From the NCBI RefSeq assembly GCF_013032855.1, contig NZ_WQDA01000003.1, positions 620,001-684,000 on the forward strand: 64,000 nt of DNA, written 5' to 3'. Numbering within the stretch: the first letter of the stretch is position 1; each line of letters begins with the position of its first letter. Made by a program: the position numbers and the translations under genes. Under the pieces are notes generated by a model. It did no database searches. It was not told where the DNA came from and saw only the letters and a list, made by a program, of their open reading frames with translations. This document shows, in pieces, positions 1 through 8,365 of the stretch. This stretch comes from Ruegeria arenilitoris (GTDB lineage: Bacteria; Pseudomonadota; Alphaproteobacteria; Rhodobacterales; Rhodobacteraceae).

Positions 1-450
1 AACCGCGATCAACTTGCCAAGTGTGGCTTGTCCACCCCAAACGGCGGGAAGCTGCGCCTGCCGCCGGGCACGGATCGCATCCACCTGCGGAATGATCTCC
101 TCATGGATTGCATTGCGCGGCAGCACGTCATCAACTCCAAGCTTTTTGAGCTGTCGGGCCTTCTCAAGCGGCAGATCTTCAGACGCCAGGGCGATAATGA
201 TCGCATTGGGCATGCGCGCATCACAAATCTGCTGCGCGGTCTGCAGCAGCTCTGGCGAACTGTCATCCACATCGAACAGAACCACGTCATGACGCGCTGA
301 CAAGGCAACGGCCGACCCGTTGACCCGCGCGACAGTGTCCTTGCGGCCCGTAAAGCGGCAATTGCTCAGCCCCTCCAACGACGTTTCGATTGCCGCGAAA
401 ATCTCTTCGTCCGGTGAAATCAACAGCACTGAAATCTGCTTGGCACTCAT
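1..450 (-). CDS. TadZ/CpaE-like pilus assembly protein, N-terminal part (runs off left edge)
   Basis: The reading frame opens with ATG at 450 and stays open for 150 codons to the window edge, so only the N-terminus is visible. It is a receiver-like alpha/beta domain with hydrophobic beta strands (ISVLLISPDEE, DVVLFDVDD, AIIIALAS) and ends in GKLIAV, the point where CpaE/TadZ proteins pass into their MinD-like ATPase domain. TadZ/CpaE proteins position the Tad pilus machine at the cell pole. It starts 12 bases after the stop of the upstream TadE-like gene, in the same minus-strand operon. The ATPase domain lies outside the window, so the name rests on the receiver domain and context. Confidence 0.75.
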   Translation of the reverse strand, partial: MSAKQISVLLISPDEEIFAAIETSLEGLSNCRFTGRKDTVARVNGSAVALSARHDVVLFDVDDSSPELLQTAQQICDARMPNAIIIALASEDLPLEKARQLKKLGVDDVLPRNAIHEEIIPQVDAIRARRQAQLPAVWGGQATLGKLIAV

Positions 451-461
451 GACTCTTCTCC

Positions 462-1100
462 TTACTCAACGGCACCGATGGCAAGATCCTCGGCCGGGAC
501 GGATGTGCTCATCGTTGGGATTGAAATGGTGTTGGGGCTGCTGGCGGATATGGCAGGGTTGCCAGCAGCAAGGGCGACCAGCGGCCCAATTGGCAGCGCG
601 AAATCGTAGTCCAGGTTTACCAGTTCGGCTGTAACCACCGGCGTATAGGGTCCACCAAGAAAACCAAGACGAGGATCGTGCGAATAGGTGATTTGCACAT
701 TTGCCGCGGTGGCTCCGGGCGGCAGCAGCATTTCGATCTCGTCCCAGATCCGGCTGCCATAGGCGGTTGATGCGTCAAGCTGACACGGCGCCGGCAGGTT
801 CGGAGTGGCGCAGATGCTGCCGCTGCGGCACAGCGCGCCGAACTTGGTTGTTGCGGGGGCGCCACCGGCCAGCGTGTGCGTGGCTGGCATCGCGCCACAC
901 AGTGGCGGCCCGACCGTGGCAAGCCGAGAGGCTTTTTGCATCGCTTTCTGCGCCATCGTCGTGGACCAGTAGAGCCGTCCGTACTCGAGAATTCCAAACA
1001 CGAGCACCAGGAACAACGGAACGACCATGCCCAGCTCGACCAGTGCCGACCCGTTTTCACGTCGCCAGAAAGCGCGCGCCATATGCAGGTTACCGGTCAT
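462..1100 (-). CDS. TadE-like pseudopilin / pilus assembly protein
   Basis: This 212-residue protein has a short basic N-terminus, then RRENGSALVELGMVVPLF, a class-III prepilin-like site (cleavage after Gly, Glu at +5) leading into one membrane helix. That is the TadE family layout. The remainder is a predicted extracytoplasmic domain with several cysteines (residues about 65-105) that could form disulfides. Its ATG overlaps the stop of the upstream TadE-like gene (ATGA at 1097-1100), so translation is probably coupled. An internal start six codons in (MARAFW) is also possible. TadE proteins are minor pseudopilins needed for Flp pilus assembly. Confidence 0.8.
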   Translation of the reverse strand: MTGNLHMARAFWRRENGSALVELGMVVPLFLVLVFGILEYGRLYWSTTMAQKAMQKASRLATVGPPLCGAMPATHTLAGGAPATTKFGALCRSGSICATPNLPAPCQLDASTAYGSRIWDEIEMLLPPGATAANVQITYSHDPRLGFLGGPYTPVVTAELVNLDYDFALPIGPLVALAAGNPAISASSPNTISIPTMSTSVPAEDLAIGAVE

Positions 1101-1588
1101 ACCCCAAACACCCGGCTCTGATCCGAGATTTCGGTGTCGAGAGGCCCCAGCACTGCCCCGAAAAGGCTGAAAACGTTTCCAAAAAGGTACTCGATCCGGA
1201 TCTGAGCCGTGACCTCGACCACCGAAGTCGGATTGATCCGGTACACGCCAGCCCGCGAGATACAGCGCGGTGTGACGTCGATGACGGTTGTGCCATGCGG
1301 CATGATCGACGAACCGCCCAACTGGTTCTGGACGATGTCCGTGGCCAGCGCGTCATAGCTGCCGACCCCGCCCGCTGCGCACAAGTCCAACGGCGCGATC
1401 CGCGCGATCATACGCGAGGCATCGCGCACCCCGGCCGACGTTGCCTGATGAATCCAGGTGATACGCCCACCTTCGATGATCACGGCAAAGAACAGCAGGA
1501 TCAACGGAAGTACGATCCCGAACTCGACCATCGGGGCGCCGGCCTCGCACGACCGCAACCGTCGGATATGCCGAACAAGCCGAGTCAT
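1097..1588 (-). CDS. TadE-like pseudopilin / pilus assembly protein
   Basis: This 163-residue protein carries the TadE signature near the N-terminus: CEAGAPMVEFGIVLPLIL, a prepilin-type Gly followed by Glu at +5 and one hydrophobic helix. The rest is a small periplasmic domain without further recognisable motifs. It overlaps both neighbours by four bases (ATGA at 1585-1588 and 1097-1100), so three TadE/G-type genes are coupled in a row. It is shorter than and divergent from the downstream TadE-like protein, so the two probably play separate minor-pilin roles (TadE and TadF). Confidence 0.8.
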   Translation of the reverse strand: MTRLVRHIRRLRSCEAGAPMVEFGIVLPLILLFFAVIIEGGRITWIHQATSAGVRDASRMIARIAPLDLCAAGGVGSYDALATDIVQNQLGGSSIMPHGTTVIDVTPRCISRAGVYRINPTSVVEVTAQIRIEYLFGNVFSLFGAVLGPLDTEISDQSRVFGV

Positions 1589-3066
1589 CGATACAACCTC
1601 ACGACATCGCGAAAAATGCCGTCATCGCTGCTGCCACCGACTCCACCGCCGACCTGCTCGACCACCTCGACAAAGATGTCAAAATCAGTCCCCGAGGATT
1701 CTTCGAGCGGCTGGATCAGGAAAACCTTTACAAACTCCTGCACCGGAACGTTCTCCGCGCGTCCCGCGACCGGATTGGCACCGCAGTTTATGGCGGCTGC
1801 GATAAATGTGCGGCGGTCAGGGTCGTCCAGCGTTGTGCTCGCGCATTGCGGGCGGCCGGACTCGCTGCGCCCAAACAGCACATCACCCGTACCAGCCCTG
1901 GTGATCTCGTCGAGATACATTTCGTATCGCGTGTTACCCGTCGGGTTACCCAGCGGGTGCGGCGTCAGATCATTGGCCGGACCGTCGCCATAGTTCATGT
2001 CCAAATAAGCCGCTTTGCCGGAGGTCCAGACACCGTTTCCAAAACGGCCGCCATGCGCGCAGGTGCCGGCGGCGAAGCAATCGTCGGGCGGAAACGGCAT
2101 CGAGTCGGTCGAAACCTCGGGATTGTTCTTCAGACAGCTTCCGCCAGAGTTTTCCCAGCCCGCGATGACCTGCGGTCCGGGCGCATAATCTTCATCATTC
2201 TTGAGTTTGCTCATCGTCGAGTGGAAAATATCGAACCGTGAATTGTAGATTGCGCTGCCAATGCCATTGCGCTGACCGGGCTCGGTATCTACACCGCGCT
2301 GAGACACGCATTGCGTCAGGTTCCCATGCGCCGCGATCAGGCAGATATAGAGTTTTGATCCGGTCTGCCCCGCGCAAGGACCGTTGGGGTTTATGCCGAT
2401 GTCCGTCGGGTCGAGGAAACCAAAATTCCCCGGCCCCCAAGCGGCACCGTTACCTCCAGTGCGCAACTTGATGGTTGACCCTTTGTTTGCATTCGCGGTC
2501 CAACCGGGAGGGATGCAGAACATCAACGGCGTCACATCACAGGCATATTGGGTGTAACCCGCAATCGCGACAGCCTCGACATCCTCATCCGGACGCGTGA
2601 CGCCCAACAAGTCAGCGAGCGCCCGACCGAACGGAAGAAAAACGGTTCTAGGGGTCGCGGTCACCTCAACCAGAACGGCCAGAGCGGGATCGGTCGTCAC
2701 AAACCCATCCACTGGGTCATTGTCATCCGGATCAGCGGCAGGATCGGGCAGTCCCGACAGAAACCGCAGCGAATAATCTGCGGCCGTCCCCAGATCTTGG
2801 CTGCCCTCGGCAAAGAACTGGGAGTCTTCGATCATTCCGGCTGCAGCAGCCGTGGCGCGTGTGATCGCATCACTACCGCCATCCAGTTCTCCGGCGGCGG
2901 CCAGAGCCACGTGATCGGTATAAGCCTGCAGGTCGGTCTGCGTAGAAGCCAGTCGCCCAAGATCAAAGGTCAACGCCGCCATGCCAACGATCACGGTCAT
3001 GCAAATTCCGACGAAAACCAGAATGGTCCCCTGTTCGTCGTCCTTTATGTTGCGCAACGTGGGCAT
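1585..3066 (-). CDS. TadG-like Flp pilus assembly protein
   Basis: From the ATG at 3066 (MPTLRNIKDDEQG) this is 493 residues. The start is favoured over an upstream in-frame ATG at 3123 because GAGG lies about 8 bases before it and the longer form would run into cpaB. The N-terminus has the Tad TadE/G-like module: DEQGTILVFVGICMTVIVG, a hydrophobic helix, then a conserved segment with ALTFDLGRL and QTDLQAYTDHVALAAAGELDG. A long cysteine-containing extracytoplasmic region follows. TadG-type proteins sit in the inner membrane or periplasm and support Flp pilus assembly. It follows cpaB by 19 bases. Confidence 0.8.
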   Translation of the reverse strand: MPTLRNIKDDEQGTILVFVGICMTVIVGMAALTFDLGRLASTQTDLQAYTDHVALAAAGELDGGSDAITRATAAAAGMIEDSQFFAEGSQDLGTAADYSLRFLSGLPDPAADPDDNDPVDGFVTTDPALAVLVEVTATPRTVFLPFGRALADLLGVTRPDEDVEAVAIAGYTQYACDVTPLMFCIPPGWTANANKGSTIKLRTGGNGAAWGPGNFGFLDPTDIGINPNGPCAGQTGSKLYICLIAAHGNLTQCVSQRGVDTEPGQRNGIGSAIYNSRFDIFHSTMSKLKNDEDYAPGPQVIAGWENSGGSCLKNNPEVSTDSMPFPPDDCFAAGTCAHGGRFGNGVWTSGKAAYLDMNYGDGPANDLTPHPLGNPTGNTRYEMYLDEITRAGTGDVLFGRSESGRPQCASTTLDDPDRRTFIAAAINCGANPVAGRAENVPVQEFVKVFLIQPLEESSGTDFDIFVEVVEQVGGGVGGSSDDGIFRDVVRLYR

Positions 3067-3085
3067 GAACAGACCTCGCGAGCGA

Positions 3086-3910
3086 TCAGTTGGACACGGT
3101 TGCATTCGAGGGGTTGCCGGCAACAGGAACTTCCTGGACGTCCGTGGTACCCCGACGCACCTTCACGATCGGCTTGGGCGCGCCCTCTGCAACCGGCGAC
3201 TTTTCAAGCAGAATGTCGCTGAGGCGGATAGCCTCCAACGGCTTGTCTTCCTGGATTTGCAGGGACCGCAGTGACAGGCTGAGTTGCCCGGCCTTCTGAG
3301 CCAATGCCAACCGCTGTCCCTGGTCCGGCGTGACTTCGACAGTCACCGTTCGGGCAATCCCGGGCTGGTCGACATCTTCATCAGCCGTCTGATCAACCCC
3401 AATGACACGGATGTTTTGCAGGATCGTCACCGCCCGCAGCGACTCGTTCTTGCCCTGCGTCAGCACGATATCAACAAAGTCACCTGGTGTGACGAACCCG
3501 CCAACACCGGTCTGCGCATCCACATTGATGGCCATTGCACGATTGTTCTCGCCCAAGGTCTGAACGATGGTGACCTTCTCACCGAAGTCAGAAACCTTTG
3601 ACGCCAACAGGATTTCACCCTGCGCCAACGCGCGCTTGGCGCGTCGCGGGTCGACACCTGCTGTGGGCAGAACATCTTCGAAACTTGTAAATACACCTGC
3701 CGGCACGGAATCCGCCGGCCAGTCGATGGCGGTCAGCTTGTGACCTTCAATCGGAGATCCGAACGGGATCTCTTCTGCTGCTGCGACCACGCGAACGATC
3801 GTCGGATCAGCGGCGGCCTGGCTCCGTCTCAGCTGCTCCTGCGCGATCATCACGGCGCCACCCGCCAGACCCACGCCAAGAATAGTCATCATCAAGGATT
3901 TCAATCGCAT
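3086..3910 (-). CDS. cpaB: Flp pilus assembly protein CpaB (RcpC)
   Basis: The start at 3910 (MRLKSLMM, 274 residues) has GGAGGG six bases upstream; a longer frame to 3958 lacks this. An N-terminal membrane anchor (residues about 5-22) is followed by a SAF-type domain (about 33-95, with VVAAAEEIPFGSPI and the LAQGEILLASKV loop) and an RcpC-like domain (GGFVTPGDFVDIVLTQG, ILQNIRVIGVDQ, VTPDQGQRLALAQKAGQLSLSLR). CpaB is a periplasmic component thought to work with the secretin. It lies between the pilin gene and the TadG/E genes on the minus strand. No secretin gene follows it here, which is unusual. Confidence 0.88.
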   Translation of the reverse strand: MRLKSLMMTILGVGLAGGAVMIAQEQLRRSQAAADPTIVRVVAAAEEIPFGSPIEGHKLTAIDWPADSVPAGVFTSFEDVLPTAGVDPRRAKRALAQGEILLASKVSDFGEKVTIVQTLGENNRAMAINVDAQTGVGGFVTPGDFVDIVLTQGKNESLRAVTILQNIRVIGVDQTADEDVDQPGIARTVTVEVTPDQGQRLALAQKAGQLSLSLRSLQIQEDKPLEAIRLSDILLEKSPVAEGAPKPIVKVRRGTTDVQEVPVAGNPSNATVSN

Positions 3911-4072
3911 AGAACCCTCCAAATAGCCGGGGCGGTCATTTTGAAAACGTGGGGCCAAGCCTCGGCCGAAACTGAGTCACGCGGGACGCCGAATGCCGAG
4001 ACTGGGTTGTTTCTGGCTTCCCGCCGTCCTCGCGGCGGAAAACCAGTTGCTTTTCAGGCTAAAACAGCAGGA

Positions 4073-4255
4073 TTACGGCCGTGTCGCAGCCGTGTTGGCG
4101 TCATTGAAGTTGGTGTTGGTTGTGCCGCCCAGACCGGTCAGCAGGGTCCCGCCAACAGCGATCGCAATGAACAGTGCGATACCGTATTCGACAAGAGTGG
4201 CGCCACGCTCGTCACGGCGCAGACGAATGAAAAGACTACGAATTGCCTTCGACAT
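4073..4255 (-). CDS. Flp/Fap family major pilin
   Basis: This 60-residue protein has the standard Flp prepilin form: a basic leader (MSKAIRSLFIRLRRDERG), cleavage after Gly, then ATLVEYGIALFIAIAVGG with the conserved Glu-Tyr pair and a single hydrophobic helix. The short C-terminus is rich in Thr and Asn. GGAG lies 8 bases before the ATG. It is the first gene of the minus-strand Tad operon. The 162-base gap before cpaB contains a small GC-rich dyad (4021-4038), which could stabilise the pilin message end and favour high pilin expression; that last point is inference. Confidence 0.9.
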   Translation of the reverse strand: MSKAIRSLFIRLRRDERGATLVEYGIALFIAIAVGGTLLTGLGGTTNTNFNDANTAATRP

Positions 4256-4283
4256 GATTTGAACTCCAGTTTGTACTCATTAA

Positions 4284-4300
4284 TGTGCGAATTTTGCACA
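4284..4300. promoter_or_regulatory. inverted repeat in the flp leader
   Basis: TGTGC and GCACA arms are separated by 7 bases, 29-45 bases upstream of the flp ATG. The dyad could be an operator or a leader hairpin controlling pilin expression. No regulator is identified, and a 5-base arm can arise by chance. Confidence 0.25.
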
Positions 4301-4492
4301 GGAACGAGGGTTCCCCCGTCAGTTCAAATCGTATCGAGCCCGCATCTGGCAAACCTCCCCACAAACGAAAAGGATTTCCCGTTTAACGCGAGAATTCGTT
4401 CATTTTGGCTTTTTTGTGGCGGGATTTTGGCGCGAAATGGCCCCAGTCCACCTCAGCTTTTGAGCTTCAAGCGGGCCAATATCAAAGTGTTT

Positions 4493-4566
4493 TGGAGCGG
4501 GTAGCGGGAATCGAACCCGCGCGTTCAGCTTGGGAAGCTGACAGGCTACCATTACATCATACCCGC
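4493..4566 (-). tRNA. tRNA-Gly (CCC anticodon)
   Basis: On the minus strand the acceptor arms GCGGGTA and TACCCGC pair, followed by discriminator T and an encoded CCA (4493-4495). The anticodon stem TCAGC/GCTGA encloses the loop TTCCCAA, giving anticodon CCC (reads GGG). The T-arm has GTTCGATTC. The length of 74 with CCA is standard. Confidence 0.95.
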
Positions 4567-4630
4567 CGCTCGGTGCTGAATATCACCCGTCCTTCGCCGA
4601 ATTCAAGATGCTTCGACCAGCGCGGCAAAC

Positions 4631-4656
4631 AAAAAGGCCGGGCAGATTGCCCGGCC
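4631..4656 (-). terminator. intrinsic terminator of the one-carbon operon
   Basis: Read on the minus strand, a perfect 9-bp stem (GGCCGGGCA / TGCCCGGCC) with a 3-base loop is followed by TTTTTGTTTG. It lies 20 bases after the stop of the methyltransferase gene and before tRNA-Gly. Confidence 0.9.
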
Positions 4657-4675
4657 CGTTGACAAAGCAGCCTGC

Positions 4676-5740
4676 TCAGGCCCGGCGACGTCGAGCACCG
4701 CCCCGGCGGCCGCGTGCACTCTCGCCTTCGGTGCCTGCAGCATCGGCAGGTTTGTTGTACTTGATCCACTCGCCGCCATGCGGGTCGTTGTTGGTCAGCA
4801 GGTTGGCGGCCCGAATGGCCTCCATCTCTTTGCCGGCGCGCGGCTTGGTCGAGCCCAGCCCGAACATCTGAACGAAGGTTTCGTCGTCCATTCCCTCGGG
4901 CAGGATGATGCCCGCCGCCGCAACCTCGGCCTTTTTCTCGGCGATCTTCTTCTGCGTCACCGGCAACGCCACCGGGTTCATGATGGCCGAGGTCATGCCC
5001 GCGCCCATCGCCATCGGCAGGAAGGCGTTGTTGATGCCGTGACGGTTCGGCAGACCGAACGAGATGTTCGACGCACCGCAGGTGGTGTTCACGCCCAGCT
5101 CCTCGCGCAGGCGGCGTACCAGGGCAAAGACCTGCTGGCCGGCGGTAGCCATCGCGCCAATCGGCATCACCAGCGGGTCCACAACGATGTCGTGGGCCGG
5201 AATGCCATAGTCGGCGGCGCGCTGAACGATCTTCTTGGCCACCTCAAAGCGCACGTCCGGGTCTTCGGAAATGCCCGTGTCGTCGTTCGAGATCGCCACG
5301 ACCGGCACGTTGTATTTCTTGACCAGCGGCAGCACCAGTTCCAGGCGGTCCTCCTCACCGGTGACCGAGTTCAGCAGCGGGCGGCCTTCGGCAGCCTCCA
5401 GCCCGGCCTCCAACGCACCCGGAACCGAGCTGTCGATGCAAAGCGGCACGTCGACCAGACCCTGCACCAGCTCGACGATCTGTCGCATCAGCGGCGGTTC
5501 GGTCTCGTTCGGGTTGGGGTTCGAGTTGTAGACCACACCCGCGTTGATATCGAGCACGGTCGCCCCGGCCGCGACCTGTGCCAGCGCGTCCTGCTCGACG
5601 GTCGAGAAATCGCCCGCTTCCAGCTCGGCGGCCAGCTTCTTGCGGCCGGTCGGATTGATCCGCTCGCCGATCACGCAGAACGGCTGATCGAAGCCGATGA
5701 TCGCGGTTTTGGTCTTTGATTCTACGACTGTACGGGTCAT
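4676..5740 (-). CDS. methyltetrahydrofolate:corrinoid methyltransferase-like pterin-binding protein
   Basis: This 354-residue protein reads as a pterin-binding TIM barrel of the corrinoid/iron-sulfur methyltransferase class (AcsE, MtgA, MetH pterin domain). Visible strand-end motifs are VIGERINPTG, VLDINAGV, CIDSSV, ISNDDTG, DPLVMPIG and GASNISFGLPNR. The expected reaction moves a methyl group between tetrahydrofolate and a corrinoid protein. It is the last gene of a three-gene operon with a MetF-like reductase, which suggests demethylation feeding C1 units into folate. Odd: the C-terminus beyond about residue 335 is an Arg-rich tail (ARGRRGGARRRRA) outside the barrel. No corrinoid-binding protein is in the window, so the partner is unknown. 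Confidence 0.85.
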   Translation of the reverse strand: MTRTVVESKTKTAIIGFDQPFCVIGERINPTGRKKLAAELEAGDFSTVEQDALAQVAAGATVLDINAGVVYNSNPNPNETEPPLMRQIVELVQGLVDVPLCIDSSVPGALEAGLEAAEGRPLLNSVTGEEDRLELVLPLVKKYNVPVVAISNDDTGISEDPDVRFEVAKKIVQRAADYGIPAHDIVVDPLVMPIGAMATAGQQVFALVRRLREELGVNTTCGASNISFGLPNRHGINNAFLPMAMGAGMTSAIMNPVALPVTQKKIAEKKAEVAAAGIILPEGMDDETFVQMFGLGSTKPRAGKEMEAIRAANLLTNNDPHGGEWIKYNKPADAAGTEGESARGRRGGARRRRA

Positions 5741-5749
5741 GTCCGGTCC

Positions 5750-6676
5750 TTAGGAGTTTGCAGGCTTCGCCGAGGCGCCGCCGTTTTCGATGGCCCAATT
5801 GGCATTGGTTTTGATGCCGCCAAGCGGGAAGAAGTGCACGTTGGTGATGTTGAAGTCGGGGTTGGCCGCCTTGTGCTGGGCCAATTCGGTAATCACGTCG
5901 GTCGGCTCGTAGGGCAGCAGCAGCTTGGACACGTCCATGGCGCGCTTCTGCAGCACCTTCAGCGACGGGCCCACACCGCAGGCGATCGCGAATTTGATCA
6001 GGGTCTGCAGCTTGGCCGGACCGGCGATGCCGATATGGATCGGCAGGTCGATCCCGGCCGCCTTCAGGCCGTCGGCCCATGCGATGATCGGCTTGGCGTC
6101 AAAGGCAAACTGGGTGGCCAGCGCCATTTCGGCGTCGGTGGTTTCGCTGAATTTCTGCTTCCAGCGCAACGCCTCGTCCACGTTTTTGGTCGAACCGTCC
6201 GGGTCGATGTCCTTGTTGCCCTCGGGGTGGCCTGCGACGTGCAGGCGCTTGAAGCCCGCCTTGTCGAACAGCCCCGTTTCCAGCAACTGCATCGAGCTGT
6301 CGAAGTCGCCATGCTGCTTGTCCACGCCGCCTGCCAGCAGCAACGCCTGCTCGACACCCGCCTCGCCCTGATACATGGCGATCCAGTTCTCCAACGTCGC
6401 CGCGTCCTTTATGATGCGGGCCGGGAAATGCGGCATGACAGGATAGCCCTCGGCCGCAATCCGCTTGGCGGTCTTGACCATGTCCTCGATGGGTGTGCCC
6501 TCGATATGGGCGATGTACACGCGCGTGCCTTCGGGCAGCAGGTCGCGGAAATCCTCGACCTTCTCGGCTGTGCGCGGCATGACTTCGATCGAATAACCCT
6601 GCAAAAAGGCTTCGACGGTCGGGTTCACCGGGGCCTTATCGGCCGCATCACGTTTCTTGAAGTTCAGCAAAGCCAT
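5750..6676 (-). CDS. methylenetetrahydrofolate reductase (MetF-like)
   Basis: The start at 6676 (MALLNFKKRD, 308 residues) has GGGAGG five bases upstream; a longer frame to 6712 overlaps the upstream gene and has no such site. The protein is a divergent MTHFR-type FAD barrel with HIEGTP, MPHFPARII, VAGHPEGNKDI, ATQFAFDA, PIHIGIAGPA and HFFPLGGIKTNANW. MTHFR interconverts methylene- and methyl-tetrahydrofolate. Next to a methyl-THF:corrinoid methyltransferase it would most naturally oxidise methyl-THF from demethylation, rather than serve only methionine synthesis; that direction is inference. It ends 9 bases before the next gene. Confidence 0.85.
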   Translation of the reverse strand: MALLNFKKRDAADKAPVNPTVEAFLQGYSIEVMPRTAEKVEDFRDLLPEGTRVYIAHIEGTPIEDMVKTAKRIAAEGYPVMPHFPARIIKDAATLENWIAMYQGEAGVEQALLLAGGVDKQHGDFDSSMQLLETGLFDKAGFKRLHVAGHPEGNKDIDPDGSTKNVDEALRWKQKFSETTDAEMALATQFAFDAKPIIAWADGLKAAGIDLPIHIGIAGPAKLQTLIKFAIACGVGPSLKVLQKRAMDVSKLLLPYEPTDVITELAQHKAANPDFNITNVHFFPLGGIKTNANWAIENGGASAKPANS

Positions 6677-6702
6677 TGCGGCCTCCCATAAAGATCTGGG
6701 GC

Positions 6703-6999
6703 TCATGCCCAACCGTCATTTGCGATCAGGGCCTTGATGCGGTCCTGATCGTATTCCGTTTCCAGGCGTAGCGCTTCAGCCTCGGCGATCTCGGTCGGGT
6801 CACCCTCAACCTCGAACGGCTCGGCTTTGCGCCACTCGGCCAGATAGGCATCACTGTCCTTAGCGTTCACCTTCATGGCGGCGCGGTCGATGGCTTGCTC
6901 GAACCGCACATCCAACTGTCGCTTTGCGCCACGGCGGCCCTTGCCCACGATGACCTGAGCGGGGATGTCGCGCCAGTAAACGATGGTGACGTCAGGCAT
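6703..6999 (-). CDS. small 'virulence factor' family protein (PF13769-like) linked to one-carbon genes
   Basis: This 98-residue soluble protein has no signal or membrane segment. It resembles the misnamed 'virulence factor' family, with VTIVYWRDIPAQVIVG at the start and a charged helical middle. Members occur beside MTHFR and pterin methyltransferase genes in alphaproteobacteria, as here, where it is the first gene of the operon. TAGGAGG lies before its ATG. The function is unknown; a chaperone or accessory role in corrinoid methyl transfer is a guess from context. Confidence 0.7.
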   Translation of the reverse strand: MPDVTIVYWRDIPAQVIVGKGRRGAKRQLDVRFEQAIDRAAMKVNAKDSDAYLAEWRKAEPFEVEGDPTEIAEAEALRLETEYDQDRIKALIANDGWA

Positions 7000-7236
7000 T
7001 GATCTTGATTCCTCCTAACCAGATGGTCCGGTTCTAAACGGCTATGTGGGGGCGGGTCGGTCGGATTTCGACACCCGGGGCTTTTCCAGCGACGTTTTGC
7101 AATTCGGGATACAGGCCCTGCACCGGTTTCTCCAGTCTCGGGGTCCATCAAAATCCTCATGACTTTAATGAGCGTCTTGCACGACGCGCGCCCGCGACCT
7201 AAGGTCGGGGTAACTCGAAAATCGGAGGGCGTGACG

Positions 7237-8349
7237 ATGGCGCCCAAGCGTCCCAAAGGTGCGGGCGCGTTCCCGAAGGTGGTCGAAAGCCCCGCGCCGG
7301 CAAGACCCGATCCAGACGCCCTGTATGCTGCGCTGGATCTGGGAACAAATAGCTGCCGCATGTTGATCGCCCAGCCCAAGGGCAGCGGGTTCCATGTGGT
7401 GGACAGCTTCTCGAAGTCCGTGCAACTGGGCTCGGGGCTTGAAAGGACCGGACGGCTGTCGCGGTCCTCCATGGCGCGCACAATTCAAGCCTTGCGCATT
7501 TGCCAGCAGAAGCTGAAGCGCAACAAGGTCAAGCGCATGCGGCTGGTGGCGACCGAAGCCTGCCGCCGCGCCCGAAACTCACGCGACTTCATACGTCAGG
7601 TAAAGCGTGAGACCGGCCTGACCCTTGAAATCATCCAACCCGAGGAAGAAGCCCGTCTGGCGGTCATTTCCTGTGCTCCGCTGGTCAGCACCAAGACCGA
7701 GCAGTTGCTGGTCGTGGATATCGGCGGCGGCTCGACCGAGCTGGTCTGGATCGACCTGTCCTCGGTTCCGCGACGCGACCGTTCAACGGCGATCATGCGG
7801 CTGCACAACGGGTTTCACACGGTCGACAGTCCTTTTCCCGCCGCCAAGGTGGTGGACTGGATCAGCGTTCCACTAGGCGTCGCCACACTGCGCGATCAGT
7901 TCCACGATGTCGAAGACGATGCTGCCCGCTTTGCCCTGATGAGTTGGTTTTTTGAAGAAAACCTCGCCGATTTTGCGCCCTATAAGGACGAACAGGCCCG
8001 CGAGGGGTTTCAGATCGTTGGCACCAGCGGCACCGTCACAACGGTCGCTGCCTCTCATCTGGGCCTGAAACGCTATGACCGGACCAAGGTGGACGGCCTG
8101 CGCATGACCAGCGATCAGATCGACAAAGTCATTCGCGGTTATCTGGAGCTTGGCCCTCAAGGCCGCCGTCGCGATCCGCGCATCGGCGAGGACCGGCAGG
8201 CCCTGATCATGTCCGGATCTGCCATCTTGCAGGCGCTGTTGCGCTGCTGGCCGACCGACCGCCTCTCGGTGGCGGACCGCGGGCTGCGCGAGGGTTTGCT
8301 TTATGCACAGATGAGCGCCGATGGCGTCCTGGAAGACGGGCCGTTTTGA
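7237..8349 (+). CDS. Ppx/GppA family phosphatase
   Basis: The start at 7237 (MAPKRPKG, 370 residues) has GGAGGG seven bases upstream; the longer frame from 7159 has no such site. The ASKHA fold is visible: YAALDLGTNSCRMLI (phosphate 1), EEEARLAV, VVDIGGGSTELVWID (phosphate 2) and IVGTSGTVTTVAASHL. Ppx/GppA enzymes hydrolyse polyphosphate or pppGpp. At about 370 residues it lacks the C-terminal domains of E. coli Ppx, so it is the short form and substrate cannot be assigned. The proline- and lysine-rich first 35 residues are a non-conserved extension. It is followed at 16 bases by a small gene and then rlmE. Confidence 0.88.
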   Translation: MAPKRPKGAGAFPKVVESPAPARPDPDALYAALDLGTNSCRMLIAQPKGSGFHVVDSFSKSVQLGSGLERTGRLSRSSMARTIQALRICQQKLKRNKVKRMRLVATEACRRARNSRDFIRQVKRETGLTLEIIQPEEEARLAVISCAPLVSTKTEQLLVVDIGGGSTELVWIDLSSVPRRDRSTAIMRLHNGFHTVDSPFPAAKVVDWISVPLGVATLRDQFHDVEDDAARFALMSWFFEENLADFAPYKDEQAREGFQIVGTSGTVTTVAASHLGLKRYDRTKVDGLRMTSDQIDKVIRGYLELGPQGRRRDPRIGEDRQALIMSGSAILQALLRCWPTDRLSVADRGLREGLLYAQMSADGVLEDGPF

Positions 8350-8365
8350 GAAAGCTCTGCGCTGA

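Noticed and set aside
701..1993. A 430-codon plus-strand frame through the Tad genes
   Set aside because: It crosses three minus-strand TadE/G genes with good motifs, and its own sequence is Arg/Pro-rich without any domain.
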